From: CAYVBJ01 sp964517005
Lineage (GTDB): Bacteria; Bacteroidota; Rhodothermia; Balneolales; Balneolaceae
Length of the DNA: 64,000 nt
Reading direction: 5' to 3'
NCBI GenBank assembly: GCA_964517005.1
Contig: CAZFAJ010000004.1
Span: forward strand, 1 to 64,000
A program made the translations under genes and the position numbers. Shown piece by piece: positions 15,831-24,580 of this stretch; within the stretch, counting starts at the first letter, position 1; every line of letters begins with the position of its first letter. A model generated the notes under the pieces. The model saw nothing but the letters and a program-made list of their open reading frames with translations, did not search any database and was not told the DNA's origin.

Positions 15831-17551
15831 GTTAAACTGCCGGTTTTGCTCTTTAAATTTTCAATGTGCACAAGAATTTCCCCGCGATCCATTTTTTGAT
15901 ACTTCTCAGGCAGTAATTTTTTTGAGGTACATTCAAGTACTGCGCTAAGCGTTTGAAGTTCAACCTCGTCGGGGTAGGTTGGCGGCAGAAAGTCCTCCAG
16001 TACACTGTCTATAATTTCAGGAGTAACCTCACTTTGCTGCTGTGCTGCCGCCTGAAATTTTGCGCGTGTCAGAGCAGCCTCCATGTCGGCACCCGAAAAA
16101 TTCAATTTACCTGATTTTATCTTTTTGGGGATATACTCTTCGGTCATTTTCAATCCCGTTTTCTTTTTCATTGCTTCAAAGAGCTCAATTCGCTCTTCTA
16201 CAGTATCAGGAGGGAAAAGGGCCAGGTGCTCTTCGGCACGTCCCTGCCTTTTGAGATCAACGGGCATCAGATCAGGCCTCGCGGTCATCAAAAACCAGAT
16301 GATACGCCCCCTGTTTTCTGTATCGCTCATAAAAGACGCAATCTGAGAAAAGACACGGCTCGAAACCCCGCTGTCGCCGCTTGCAGAACGATTTCCGAGA
16401 TAAGCATCCGCTTCATCAATCATAACTGCCACGGGTGCCATCGCCTTCAGCAGGCTAAGAATTTTTTGCAGATTTCCTTCAGTAACACCCTGCCACTGGC
16501 TTCTGAAATTTTTTAGTTTCACCATAGGAACCCCTATTTCACCTGAAAAACAGGTAACTAAAAATGTCTTGCCTGTGCCTACCGGACCACATACAAGATA
16601 TCCCATCGGTATTACATCCGGCCGGCCGTTTTTTAAGGCCTGAACGGTTTCACGCAAATGAATTTTTGCAGTTTTGTGTCCCGCAACAAGATCCAGGGTA
16701 TGCCTTGGTTCTATAAATTCGAGTAGTCCGTAAGCTTCCGCTTCGATCAGTTCTTTTTTAATGTCGGTCAGTTTTTGATAGGTAATCCGCTGCTTGTTTT
16801 CACGCGCATTGGATATAATACTTCTCAAATTCACATAGTTAAGCCCTGCTGTCTGCTGTGCAAGAACCTCCAGGGGAACATCCGATAACTCTTTAAATGC
16901 CTCATCATCAATTTCACTGCTTAGAAAAAGCTTTCTCTGCGATTTTCCGGGAAGAGGAATCCTGATTTCAGAGGTATAGGGGTTTTGAATCAGGGTTTTA
17001 TTGATGTCGGCCAGGTTTTCAGTAATCAAAACCGTTGTAAAATCCGATGCCATAAAAAGCGGGTCATGTGCCCACTTCAAAAGATAAACCAGCGAATTCC
17101 GGTCTTCGGTACCGGTGCTGCCTGCTTCATTCATCGGAATGATTGTTTCTGCATAATCTATAATCAGGGCTACACTTTTCTGCATATCAAGCCTGGACCT
17201 GAGATACTGTTCCAGAATGGAGAACACTCCTACCGGATCTTTCGGCAGCTTTTTTGCATACTCAGTCCCGGTAAGTGTATCTCTGCCGGATATTGCCTGA
17301 TTGAAATCAATCTGCGATTTCTGATCCCGGAAGTAGATGCCCGAAGCGCGGTCATAAAAGATTACAAAATCACGTGCGCCGAAAAATTCATCGGAAAGAA
17401 ACGTTTTCAATCTTTCAAACCGCGGTTTATCCTTTGAAGTATCTGCATCAGCCAGGTCGTGCACATTGCCATGCAGAACAAACTGGTTCATTGTCCGGCT
17501 GAGATATTTCTGAGCAAACTCCTGTGCCCATACTGGGTAAGTTTCAATCAT
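15827..17551 (-). CDS. tandem-module AAA ATPase, N-terminal module degenerate
   Basis: 574 residues. The C-terminal module is intact: Walker A CGPVGTGKT at 321-329, Walker B AVMIDEAD at 375-382, sensor-1 region FLMTARPD at 420-427, and a second-region-of-homology stretch DLKRQGR at 432-438 with candidate arginine fingers, as in classical-clade AAA proteins. The N-terminal half (about 20-200) has a Walker-B-like LIIDYAE at 129-135 and a sensor-like VLITEN at 174-179 but no Walker A, so it looks like a decayed AAA module. A helical region at about 500-574 closes the protein. No membrane segment. Likely a hexameric remodelling ATPase. It shares strand and probable transcript with the PspA cluster and overlaps pheA by 4 nt. 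The substrate is unknown. Confidence 0.8.
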   Translation of the reverse strand: MIETYPVWAQEFAQKYLSRTMNQFVLHGNVHDLADADTSKDKPRFERLKTFLSDEFFGARDFVIFYDRASGIYFRDQKSQIDFNQAISGRDTLTGTEYAKKLPKDPVGVFSILEQYLRSRLDMQKSVALIIDYAETIIPMNEAGSTGTEDRNSLVYLLKWAHDPLFMASDFTTVLITENLADINKTLIQNPYTSEIRIPLPGKSQRKLFLSSEIDDEAFKELSDVPLEVLAQQTAGLNYVNLRSIISNARENKQRITYQKLTDIKKELIEAEAYGLLEFIEPRHTLDLVAGHKTAKIHLRETVQALKNGRPDVIPMGYLVCGPVGTGKTFLVTCFSGEIGVPMVKLKNFRSQWQGVTEGNLQKILSLLKAMAPVAVMIDEADAYLGNRSASGDSGVSSRVFSQIASFMSDTENRGRIIWFLMTARPDLMPVDLKRQGRAEEHLALFPPDTVEERIELFEAMKKKTGLKMTEEYIPKKIKSGKLNFSGADMEAALTRAKFQAAAQQQSEVTPEIIDSVLEDFLPPTYPDEVELQTLSAVLECTSKKLLPEKYQKMDRGEILVHIENLKSKTGSLT

Positions 17552-17626
17552 GATAATTGGAAAGTATTTTCTTTTGGTTCGGCTTATTCCCGGTAATGAT
17601 CTCTTTTCTTTAACAGAGATCCGGAA

Positions 17627-18910
17627 TTACTCTTCATCCATAAGAATAAGCTTTACGGTTTCAAGCTTACTGGGTGTGGCTTTACTGATTATAAATTTGT
17701 TGCTGCGTATCAGCAGTTCTTCATTTACCTTGGGAATTCTGCCTATGTGATTGATTATAAAACCTGCAACAGTTTCAAACTCATCACCTTCCTTTTGCAA
17801 TTCAATTTCGGGAAATTTCTCTTCCAGCTCATCCAGCTCCACATTTCCGCTGAGTATAAATGTATTGGGTGCTATCTTCTTGACAACTTCATCTTCCGTG
17901 TCATATTCATCCTGTATATCACCCACGACCTCTTCAATCAGGTCTTCAATAGTAACCATGCCTGCAGTTCCGCCATATTCATCAATAACAATAGCCACTG
18001 AACTGTTACTCTGGCGAAAATCAGTAAGAAGGTCTTTCGATTTTTTGCTTGAAGGTATCAGTTTTACCGGCCTGATAATATCCGCTACACTCTCCGGATT
18101 GTTAAACAGGTCATAGGCAAATACAACACCTATTACATCATCTATTGTATCCTGGTATACGGGAAGTTTTGAATAGCCGGAAGCTATAAATGTCTTCTGA
18201 ACATTTTCGAGTGATTCACTCCGTTCAACAGCCACAATCTCTGTCCTGGGCACCATCGTATCTTTTACCCTTTTGGACGACAGGTCAAGCACATTCTGCA
18301 AAATTTCGGAATCATCCTTATCAAAATGATCACTTCCGCCCGAATCACTAAGTTCTTTAAAGATCATCTCAACATCCTGGCGCCTGAATATCTTATCGCT
18401 TCTCTCTGATCCCGTGTTTAAAAACTTTACAATCACATCCGAAGCTGAATTGGCTACCACAATCAAAGGTTTTAATAAAAAATTTAGTGCCCTGAGCGGA
18501 ATAGCAACAAACTTCACCATTGTATCGGCCTGAATCCGGTAAATAGCCTTTGGCAATATTTCACCAAAAATCATGATCAGAACGGATGCAATGATAGTTT
18601 GAATGAGTAATATCATAAAAACAGACGGCTCTGTACCCATGAACTCCAGGTACCAGTACTGAACCGGCTGCAGCAGAAAGAGTGCCATCAGTGTCGCATA
18701 AATCACATTAATGATATTATTTCCAACCAGTGTGGTTGTCAGAAACGTACTTGGATTTTTTGTAAAAAACGCAAGTGCCTTTCCTGTTGCAGATTTTTTA
18801 CGGGATTCAATCTCGAGTTTCAGTTTGTTGGCTGAAACAAATGCAATTTCGGAACCTGAAAAAAATCCACTGATCAGAATTGTTGTTGCTATCAGAATTG
18901 TTTCAATCAT
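17627..18910 (-). CDS. CorC/HlyC-family membrane protein (DUF21-CBS)
   Basis: 427 residues. The DUF21/CNNM membrane domain (about 1-190, four hydrophobic segments, with GFFSGSEIAFVS at the start) is followed by two CBS domains (about 205-330, including MVPRTEIVAV and DEYGGTAGMVTIEDL) and a C-terminal CorC_HlyC domain. This is the family annotated as haemolysin-related or CorC; members are implicated in Mg2+/Co2+ efflux, and one Bacteroidota branch is GldE. The sequence alone does not separate these. It lies 44 nt after the enoyl-CoA hydratase and 75 nt before the AAA ATPase. Confidence 0.85.
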   Translation of the reverse strand: MIETILIATTILISGFFSGSEIAFVSANKLKLEIESRKKSATGKALAFFTKNPSTFLTTTLVGNNIINVIYATLMALFLLQPVQYWYLEFMGTEPSVFMILLIQTIIASVLIMIFGEILPKAIYRIQADTMVKFVAIPLRALNFLLKPLIVVANSASDVIVKFLNTGSERSDKIFRRQDVEMIFKELSDSGGSDHFDKDDSEILQNVLDLSSKRVKDTMVPRTEIVAVERSESLENVQKTFIASGYSKLPVYQDTIDDVIGVVFAYDLFNNPESVADIIRPVKLIPSSKKSKDLLTDFRQSNSSVAIVIDEYGGTAGMVTIEDLIEEVVGDIQDEYDTEDEVVKKIAPNTFILSGNVELDELEEKFPEIELQKEGDEFETVAGFIINHIGRIPKVNEELLIRSNKFIISKATPSKLETVKLILMDEE

Positions 18911-18954
18911 TCAGAAGAATTTGAATACCGCTGTAGTAAAATAAATTTAAAATT

Positions 18955-19737
18955 TTATACACCTTTAAATTCAGGTTTTCTTTTTTCCAAAAATGCAGAA
19001 GTGCCCTCTTTAAAATCGTGCGTACTGCATAAATCCCCAAACAGTGAGGCTTCAACTTTAAAGTCAATACCTGAAGATGCAATATTTATTGCCTGAATCG
19101 CTTTTTCAAGCGCAACCGGACCATTCTTCAACATTGCTTTTGCCATTTTCCTGGCTTCATCAACTGCTGCTCCCTCTTTTGAAACAGTGTTTAAAACACC
19201 TAATTTTAATGCTTCATCAGCCTTCACGTGTTTTGCAGTCAGTATTAATTCAAAAGCTTTTGCCTTTCCGACAAGATTTGTAAGTCTCTGCGTGCCACCG
19301 TAACCCGGTATCAGGCCCAGGCTTGTTTCCGGCAAACCAAACAGTGCATTTTCGGCTCCAACACGTACATGACATGCCATAGCAAGTTCCGCACCCCCTC
19401 CCAGTGCATAACCATTCACTGCTGCAATTACAGGTTTTACCGAGTTTTCAATTTTCGTAAAAATATCCTGTCCCTTTTCAGATAATTGCTGTCCGTCTTC
19501 TTTATTTAGAGCCTGAAGTTCTTTGATGTCAGCACCTGCAACAAAAGCTTTATCACCGCTCCCTGTCACAATAATAGCCTGTACTTCAGGATCGCTATTC
19601 AGCTTTTCGAATGCTTCCTCCAGCTCATCAAGAACCTCTGAATTCAGTGCATTCAATTTTTCCGGCCTGTTGATGGTCAGAACTGCAATATTCTTTTCAT
19701 CTGTTTCGATCAGCAGAAAATTGTACTCTTTACTCAT
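18955..19737 (-). CDS. enoyl-CoA hydratase (crotonase family)
   Basis: 260 residues. The oxyanion-hole motif FVAGADIKEL is near 67-76 and GYALGGGAELAMACH near 107-121 carries the first catalytic Glu. The second catalytic Glu is in GLPETSLGLIPGYGG near 140-154. Both glutamates are present, which favours true hydratase activity on trans-2-enoyl-CoA in beta-oxidation or a related path. No other beta-oxidation gene is next to it. It lies 12 nt after the coiled-coil membrane protein. Confidence 0.88.
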   Translation of the reverse strand: MSKEYNFLLIETDEKNIAVLTINRPEKLNALNSEVLDELEEAFEKLNSDPEVQAIIVTGSGDKAFVAGADIKELQALNKEDGQQLSEKGQDIFTKIENSVKPVIAAVNGYALGGGAELAMACHVRVGAENALFGLPETSLGLIPGYGGTQRLTNLVGKAKAFELILTAKHVKADEALKLGVLNTVSKEGAAVDEARKMAKAMLKNGPVALEKAIQAINIASSGIDFKVEASLFGDLCSTHDFKEGTSAFLEKRKPEFKGV

Positions 19738-19749
19738 AAATAAACACGT

Positions 19750-20637
19750 TTAATTTTTTAACTTTTCTGATGTTTTCTCTTTTTCATGATCTGTCTCATC
19801 TTCTTCATCACGGAAATTACTTAATTCAGAAAATTCTTCATCGTACTCTTCAAGTCCGGGCATTAAATCCCTGTCCAGATCATCAATAATTGAACTTGTC
19901 TCTTCCATTTCATTTAGAAGATTGTCCAGCTGGTACCCGACATCTTCACCTTTATTCATAGTCATTGACTGTTCATAGATATAGTGAATTGCATCTTCTA
20001 TTGTTTCAAGATGAGTTTCACAAATCAGAAATTTTTCTTTTGCTATATCAAATTTTTTGAGGCGTTTTTTAAGAATAGACAATCTGCGGGCCCTTGTCCG
20101 CCTGAGTTTTTCGGAATCGACAGATTCAATTTTTTTCTTTTCGATTTCAACTTCCCTCTTTAAACCCTCTTCCACTTCGGTATTGATATACATTTGATAG
20201 CGCCGGTGCAAGTCGAGCAGGGTAAGATAATTGGTCAATAAATCCGACATCTTATTTTTGATGTTATCAAGCAGACCCTGCGATGTATATGGTAGCTTAT
20301 CAAAATTCTCTTCTACATTTTTAGTCAGGTATTTCAGAGTCAAAAATTTCTTCTGTGACTTACGATCCAGTTGTTCAAATAAAATTTTATCTTCATCCCC
20401 GGCAGATCTCTCCTTCTGTTTTCTGGCTTTTACATTTTGCCTGAACCGCGGCATTCCTGGTATAATTCCAAGGTAAACGAGCTCAAGCCCAAAAACTGTA
20501 GATAGAATTATATTTGATACCAATCCCATATCATTTAAGAAAAAGGCTGTCAATGTGCATATAAAAAGCACACCAAGATTAAGCGGATGGAGAAATGCTT
20601 CTTTGGTAAAATTGATTTGGTCGTCTTTTTCTGTCAT
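19750..20637 (-). CDS. two-TM protein with long cytoplasmic coiled coil, PspA-operon partner
   Basis: 295 residues. Two hydrophobic segments lie at about 18-36 and 38-62, forming a hairpin, followed by a long helical, highly charged region (about 65-260) and an acidic tail. No known catalytic motif was seen and I do not recognise a named family. Its start codon overlaps the stop of the 157-residue gene by one base, so the two are tightly coupled. Together with pspA they look like a membrane-stress module in which this protein is the inner-membrane anchor. That role is inference from context and topology. Confidence 0.6.
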   Translation of the reverse strand: MTEKDDQINFTKEAFLHPLNLGVLFICTLTAFFLNDMGLVSNIILSTVFGLELVYLGIIPGMPRFRQNVKARKQKERSAGDEDKILFEQLDRKSQKKFLTLKYLTKNVEENFDKLPYTSQGLLDNIKNKMSDLLTNYLTLLDLHRRYQMYINTEVEEGLKREVEIEKKKIESVDSEKLRRTRARRLSILKKRLKKFDIAKEKFLICETHLETIEDAIHYIYEQSMTMNKGEDVGYQLDNLLNEMEETSSIIDDLDRDLMPGLEEYDEEFSELSNFRDEEDETDHEKEKTSEKLKN

Positions 20638-21110
20638 TATTCTTTAGCTTCTTCAATCGATTTTTTACCCTTTTCCGGTTCTCTGTTTTCTTCAGCAGGG
20701 GGTTTTTGGCCGATGGTTTTCTTAACATTTATATTTTCCGCTTTTCTCTCAATTTCACTGTAAAGTATACCCATCTCTTCACGCACCTGTCTCAGGGTTT
20801 CTTTTGCCCGTTCTTTCCGGAGTTCCGTATCAAACTCATCCATCTCTATTTCCTGATTATGATCTTCCATCAGGTGGTCAAGAGCCACATCCAGACGTGA
20901 TTCGAAATTAGCGACTTTACTTCGGACGTTATGGAGAAAATCATCCATTGTTTCAAGCAGTTCATCCCTGTTCAGCTGATGCAATGCCTTGTTTACATTT
21001 TGAACATACCGGCTCCGTCTCAATTTTTCTTTCGACTCACGGATGAGCCGGTAGTGCTCTTTGTACTCCTCTTTCAGACGATCGCGATTGTTTTGATTTT
21101 CACTGCTCAT
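20637..21110 (-). CDS. small all-helical protein downstream of pspA
   Basis: 157 residues, no membrane segment, almost entirely charged and predicted helical from about 10 to 130, with a disordered Pro/Glu/Lys-rich C-terminus. I do not recognise a family. It lies 11 nt after pspA and overlaps the following gene by one base. A helical-bundle partner of PspA or of the membrane protein downstream is the natural guess, but no motif proves it. Confidence 0.55.
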   Translation of the reverse strand: MSSENQNNRDRLKEEYKEHYRLIRESKEKLRRSRYVQNVNKALHQLNRDELLETMDDFLHNVRSKVANFESRLDVALDHLMEDHNQEIEMDEFDTELRKERAKETLRQVREEMGILYSEIERKAENINVKKTIGQKPPAEENREPEKGKKSIEEAKE

Positions 21111-21121
21111 GATTTTTTTGT

Positions 21122-21889
21122 TTACGTTTTTGTACGTGATTTACCAACAGTTTTACCCGAATCGCTTTTTTCGGCAGATTTCTCTTCAATCTCTACATCT
21201 TTCTTTTTCCCGGTTTCACTCTCCTTATCGCCACTCATTTCTGATTTGAACTGTCTTACCAATTCCTGGGCCCTTAATTTTTCAGCATTGGCTTCAATTT
21301 CCATTGTATCTGTGTCAACACTTTCCAATGCAATCTCCATACGCGCTTCATTCTTGGCTGTTTGTTCGTTCAGCCTGTTCATCATTTCGTCATAGGTTTG
21401 ATCCAGGCCACCTACTTCAAATTGTTCCAGTGTATCAGCGATCTTTGCCTGCCATTCCGCACGCTCACTTGCCCGCAATGCCTCACGTGCATCACGGATC
21501 TTTCGATCCTTTTCCCTCATGAAAGCCTGCTTCACCTTCAGTGATTTCTCGTATGCCTGCTCTGCAAATTTCAGCTGCTCTTTCGATTGGGCAAGATTCT
21601 CCCTGGCCTTCTCAAGCTGCATAGCATATCCTTCCGCAAGATCATCCCGTTCTGCCTGGATGGCTGATTTGATCCTCGAAGTTGCTTCCTGAATCATCTT
21701 CTCATACTTCTTTACCTCCTTGCTTAGCATCACAACATTCGCCTTTACCGTTGCAATATTTTCGTTCATCTGGGGAATCTGATCATTTAATTCTCTGATA
21801 TTCTGCTCCAGAATTAACTTGGGATCCTCCATTGAACTGACAAAACCGCCAAACATAGATTTAATGGCTCGTATAAATCGTTGAAACAT
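21122..21889 (-). CDS. pspA: phage shock protein A / IM30 family protein
   Basis: 255 residues. The N-terminal amphipathic helix (FQRFIRAIKSMFGGFV) is followed by the PspA hallmark MEDPKLILEQNIREL at about 20-34, and then a continuous coiled coil to about 225. The last 30-35 residues are a Lys/Ser/Glu-rich tail not found in short PspA proteins. PspA/Vipp1 proteins belong to the ESCRT-III superfamily and bind and reshape stressed inner membrane. No PspF-type enhancer-binding protein, PspB or PspC gene is next to it, so control must differ from the E. coli system. It heads the run pspA, 157-aa, 295-aa, enoyl-CoA hydratase. Confidence 0.88.
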   Translation of the reverse strand: MFQRFIRAIKSMFGGFVSSMEDPKLILEQNIRELNDQIPQMNENIATVKANVVMLSKEVKKYEKMIQEATSRIKSAIQAERDDLAEGYAMQLEKARENLAQSKEQLKFAEQAYEKSLKVKQAFMREKDRKIRDAREALRASERAEWQAKIADTLEQFEVGGLDQTYDEMMNRLNEQTAKNEARMEIALESVDTDTMEIEANAEKLRAQELVRQFKSEMSGDKESETGKKKDVEIEEKSAEKSDSGKTVGKSRTKT

Positions 21890-21957
21890 AACTGATATAT
21901 TTTATTAGAATTGTAGCCTCTTATATTATTGTAAATATAGTTGAAAGTTACAGGAAA

Positions 21958-23319
21958 TCAATTTTTTAGCAATTCTTGTTCCTCATACCCGTGGATTCCC
22001 TTTTTGTCAATCCTGCTATAGATTAACGAACCGGGTGCCCGTCTGTTTTCTGATATAGAAATTGAATTTAAAAATATTTCTTCTGTAGTATTCAACTTTT
22101 CTTTCTTGTTCGTATAAAGTGTTGCAATTGTTTCATTTTCTTCGACTTTGCTTCCAAGTTTTTTATGAAGTATGTAGCCCGCTGATGGATCTACCGTATC
22201 TTCCTTGGCCCTTCTGCCGGCACCAAGCTCAACGGCTGCCATCCCCAAATTAAATGTATCCATTTCTGAAAGATACCCTGCCTTTTTTGCTTTCACTTCC
22301 AGGCTGTACTCTGCCGCGGGATAACCCGAAGGATTTTTTATCATTCCTGTATCTCCACCCTGTTCCTCTACAAGATCGACCCATTTTTGAAAAGCTGCTC
22401 CATTTTCAATCGTTTCGCGACTCATTTCAATACCGGCAGAAACACTTTCCACCCGGTCTCCAAGATATATCATGGTGCCGGCAAGCAGATGAACCAATTT
22501 CATGACATCTTCCGGGCCTTTACCTTGCAGACAATCAATGCTCTCTTTAACTTCGAGCCAGTTTCCAACTGCATAACCAAGAGGCTGATCCATATTTGTA
22601 AGGTACGCTATCGTCTCTTTTCCAAATTTCTCACCTATACTAACAAGGGTTTGCGCCAGCTCCAGTGCGTCTTCCTGATTTTTCATAAATGCGCCAGACC
22701 CCACTTTTACGTCCAGTACCAGAGCATCAATTCCTTCAGCCAGTTTTTTACTCATGATACTTCCGGCAATCAGCGGAATCGACTCAACCGTGGCCGTTAC
22801 ATCCCGAAGTGCATAAAGACGTTTATCGGCGGGTGCAATTTCCTCTGTCTGGCCTACAAGAACCAGGTTTTGATTCTTCAGAATCTCTTTATACCTCTTA
22901 AGATCTACATCGACCGTAAATCCCGGAATCGATTCCAGCTTGTCAAGAGTGCCCCCGGTATGCCCAAGGCCACGACCTGAGATCATGGGAACGGGTACGC
23001 CACAGGCAGCAACGACAGGTGCCAGAATGAGGGACAGTTTATCGCCAACACCGCCTGTTGAGTGTTTGTCAACTTTTTTTCCTGATATTTCACTCAAATC
23101 CACAACAATGCCCGAATGAAGCATTGCATTTGTCAGATCAGCTGCTTCATCATCATTCAATCCATTCAGATAAGATGCCATCAGAAAAGAACTCATTTGG
23201 TAATCGGGGATTAAATCATCCGTGTAAGAATTTACCAGGTAATTGATCTCATCTTGCGACAGAGATTCTCCATCTCTTTTTTTGCGGATCAGTGTAACTG
23301 TATTATACTCTTTGCCCAT
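21958..23319 (-). CDS. thymidine / pyrimidine-nucleoside phosphorylase
   Basis: 453 residues from the ATG at 23317-23319 (MGKEYNTVTLIRKKRDG). A TTG six codons upstream is less likely. The family signature KHSTGGVGDKLSL and the SGRGLGHTGGTLDKLE stretch (about 80-125) carry the phosphate and pyrimidine site. It cleaves thymidine, and often uridine, with phosphate to free base and (deoxy)ribose-1-phosphate in nucleoside salvage. Length and C-terminal domain (KKLGSKVEENETIATLY region) fit DeoA/Pdp. Whether it is DeoA or the broader Pdp cannot be told by eye. 68 bp separate it from pspA. Confidence 0.9.
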   Translation of the reverse strand: MGKEYNTVTLIRKKRDGESLSQDEINYLVNSYTDDLIPDYQMSSFLMASYLNGLNDDEAADLTNAMLHSGIVVDLSEISGKKVDKHSTGGVGDKLSLILAPVVAACGVPVPMISGRGLGHTGGTLDKLESIPGFTVDVDLKRYKEILKNQNLVLVGQTEEIAPADKRLYALRDVTATVESIPLIAGSIMSKKLAEGIDALVLDVKVGSGAFMKNQEDALELAQTLVSIGEKFGKETIAYLTNMDQPLGYAVGNWLEVKESIDCLQGKGPEDVMKLVHLLAGTMIYLGDRVESVSAGIEMSRETIENGAAFQKWVDLVEEQGGDTGMIKNPSGYPAAEYSLEVKAKKAGYLSEMDTFNLGMAAVELGAGRRAKEDTVDPSAGYILHKKLGSKVEENETIATLYTNKKEKLNTTEEIFLNSISISENRRAPGSLIYSRIDKKGIHGYEEQELLKN

Positions 23320-23434
23320 CTTCACTAAAAAATTCAATTCATTTTATTTGTTTATATATTATCGAAATTATCCCTTTTTTAATAATTATTTGAACGATCA
23401 GATTCCACTATATAATTCATGTCAAGAAATTTAA

Positions 23435-24580
23435 ATGCGCTCCGAAATCAGACTGCTTGCCGATAAAAATATCTACCTGCTTAAACACTCAGTTCCTCCG
23501 GCTGTCCGGCTAACCACATTCAACCCGGAAAAAGGGCTGCCTGCAAACAGCGGCCGGTTTGATGCACTGTTTGTGAGAACCGTGACACAAATTAATAACA
23601 AAACATTGCCAGATCCCGGTAATATAAGGCTTGTAGCCAGCGGCTCTGCAGGAATTGATCATATTGATACGAGTTACCTTGATTCGCATGGTATTGCATT
23701 CGCTCATGCCCCCGGTAACAATGCCCGTTCCGTTGCCGAATATGTTTGTACCGCACTTTTGTTGTGGGCCTCAATACGTAACAAAAATCTTGAAGAGTTG
23801 AGTATTGGCGTTATTGGAGCGGGACATGTGGGCCGTTCACTTATCAAACTTCTTAAAAATCTTAACCTTAACTTTTATTGCTATGATCCGCCGCGAGCCA
23901 ATCTCGACAAAACGTTTAAGAGCTGCACTAAAGAAACTGTGCTGTCCGCCGATATCTTAACCTTCCATGTTCCGCTGACACGGGATGGAAAATATGCCAC
24001 CAAAAAATGGCTGGACCGGGAGATTTTAAAAAATAACCGGTTTGAATTGATCATAAACACCTCACGCGGCGGGGTTGTTGATGAAAGTGCAGTTATTGAA
24101 TTCAAAAACAGGGAACGTGTAAATGATTTCATATTCGACGTTTGGGAGAATGAACCCGGTTTCAATAGTGAATCGGCAGCGAATGCCTTTATCGCAACAC
24201 CTCACATCGCAGGTTATTCCCATCAATCAAAATGGCGTGCAACCTGCATGATTACAGAAGCACTTTGTAAACTGTTTTCACTCCCGGTTCCGGAGTTTAC
24301 CTTTCCATTCCGGCCGGCAGATGCCCAGATTCCTCAATTACTCTTTACCGGTTCCGGGGATCTATCTGATGTTCTCAAGAAGGTACATCCCATATGTGAA
24401 TATGACAGCGAGCTGAGACAATTTATAGATTCAGATCTGCCTCACAAAAAAAAAGAATTTGTGAAACTTAGAACTGAGGTCCCATTCAGACATGAATTCA
24501 GTGAGATACCTCTTCCGGAGACTATTCTCAAAAAGCATCCGGTTCTGCTGCAATTAGGCTTTCAGTCAGATTCTGAATAG
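23435..24580 (+). CDS. pdxB: erythronate-4-phosphate dehydrogenase
   Basis: 381 residues of the D-isomer 2-hydroxyacid dehydrogenase fold. NAD-binding GVIGAGHVGRSLI is near 124-136. The catalytic Arg is in NTSRGGVVDE near 209-218, the Glu in VWENEPG and the His in TPHIAGYSH. The C-terminal region after about 280 is the PdxB dimerisation domain, which separates it from phosphoglycerate dehydrogenase. It oxidises 4-phosphoerythronate in the DXP-dependent route to pyridoxal phosphate. It is a single gene, divergent from the thymidine phosphorylase, and its 3' end overlaps tatD by 15 nt on the opposite strand. Confidence 0.88.
   Translation: MRSEIRLLADKNIYLLKHSVPPAVRLTTFNPEKGLPANSGRFDALFVRTVTQINNKTLPDPGNIRLVASGSAGIDHIDTSYLDSHGIAFAHAPGNNARSVAEYVCTALLLWASIRNKNLEELSIGVIGAGHVGRSLIKLLKNLNLNFYCYDPPRANLDKTFKSCTKETVLSADILTFHVPLTRDGKYATKKWLDREILKNNRFELIINTSRGGVVDESAVIEFKNRERVNDFIFDVWENEPGFNSESAANAFIATPHIAGYSHQSKWRATCMITEALCKLFSLPVPEFTFPFRPADAQIPQLLFTGSGDLSDVLKKVHPICEYDSELRQFIDSDLPHKKKEFVKLRTEVPFRHEFSEIPLPETILKKHPVLLQLGFQSDSE

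Noticed and set aside
22387..22980. 197-codon plus-strand frame
   Set aside because: Antisense to the thymidine phosphorylase gene, with no recognisable motif.
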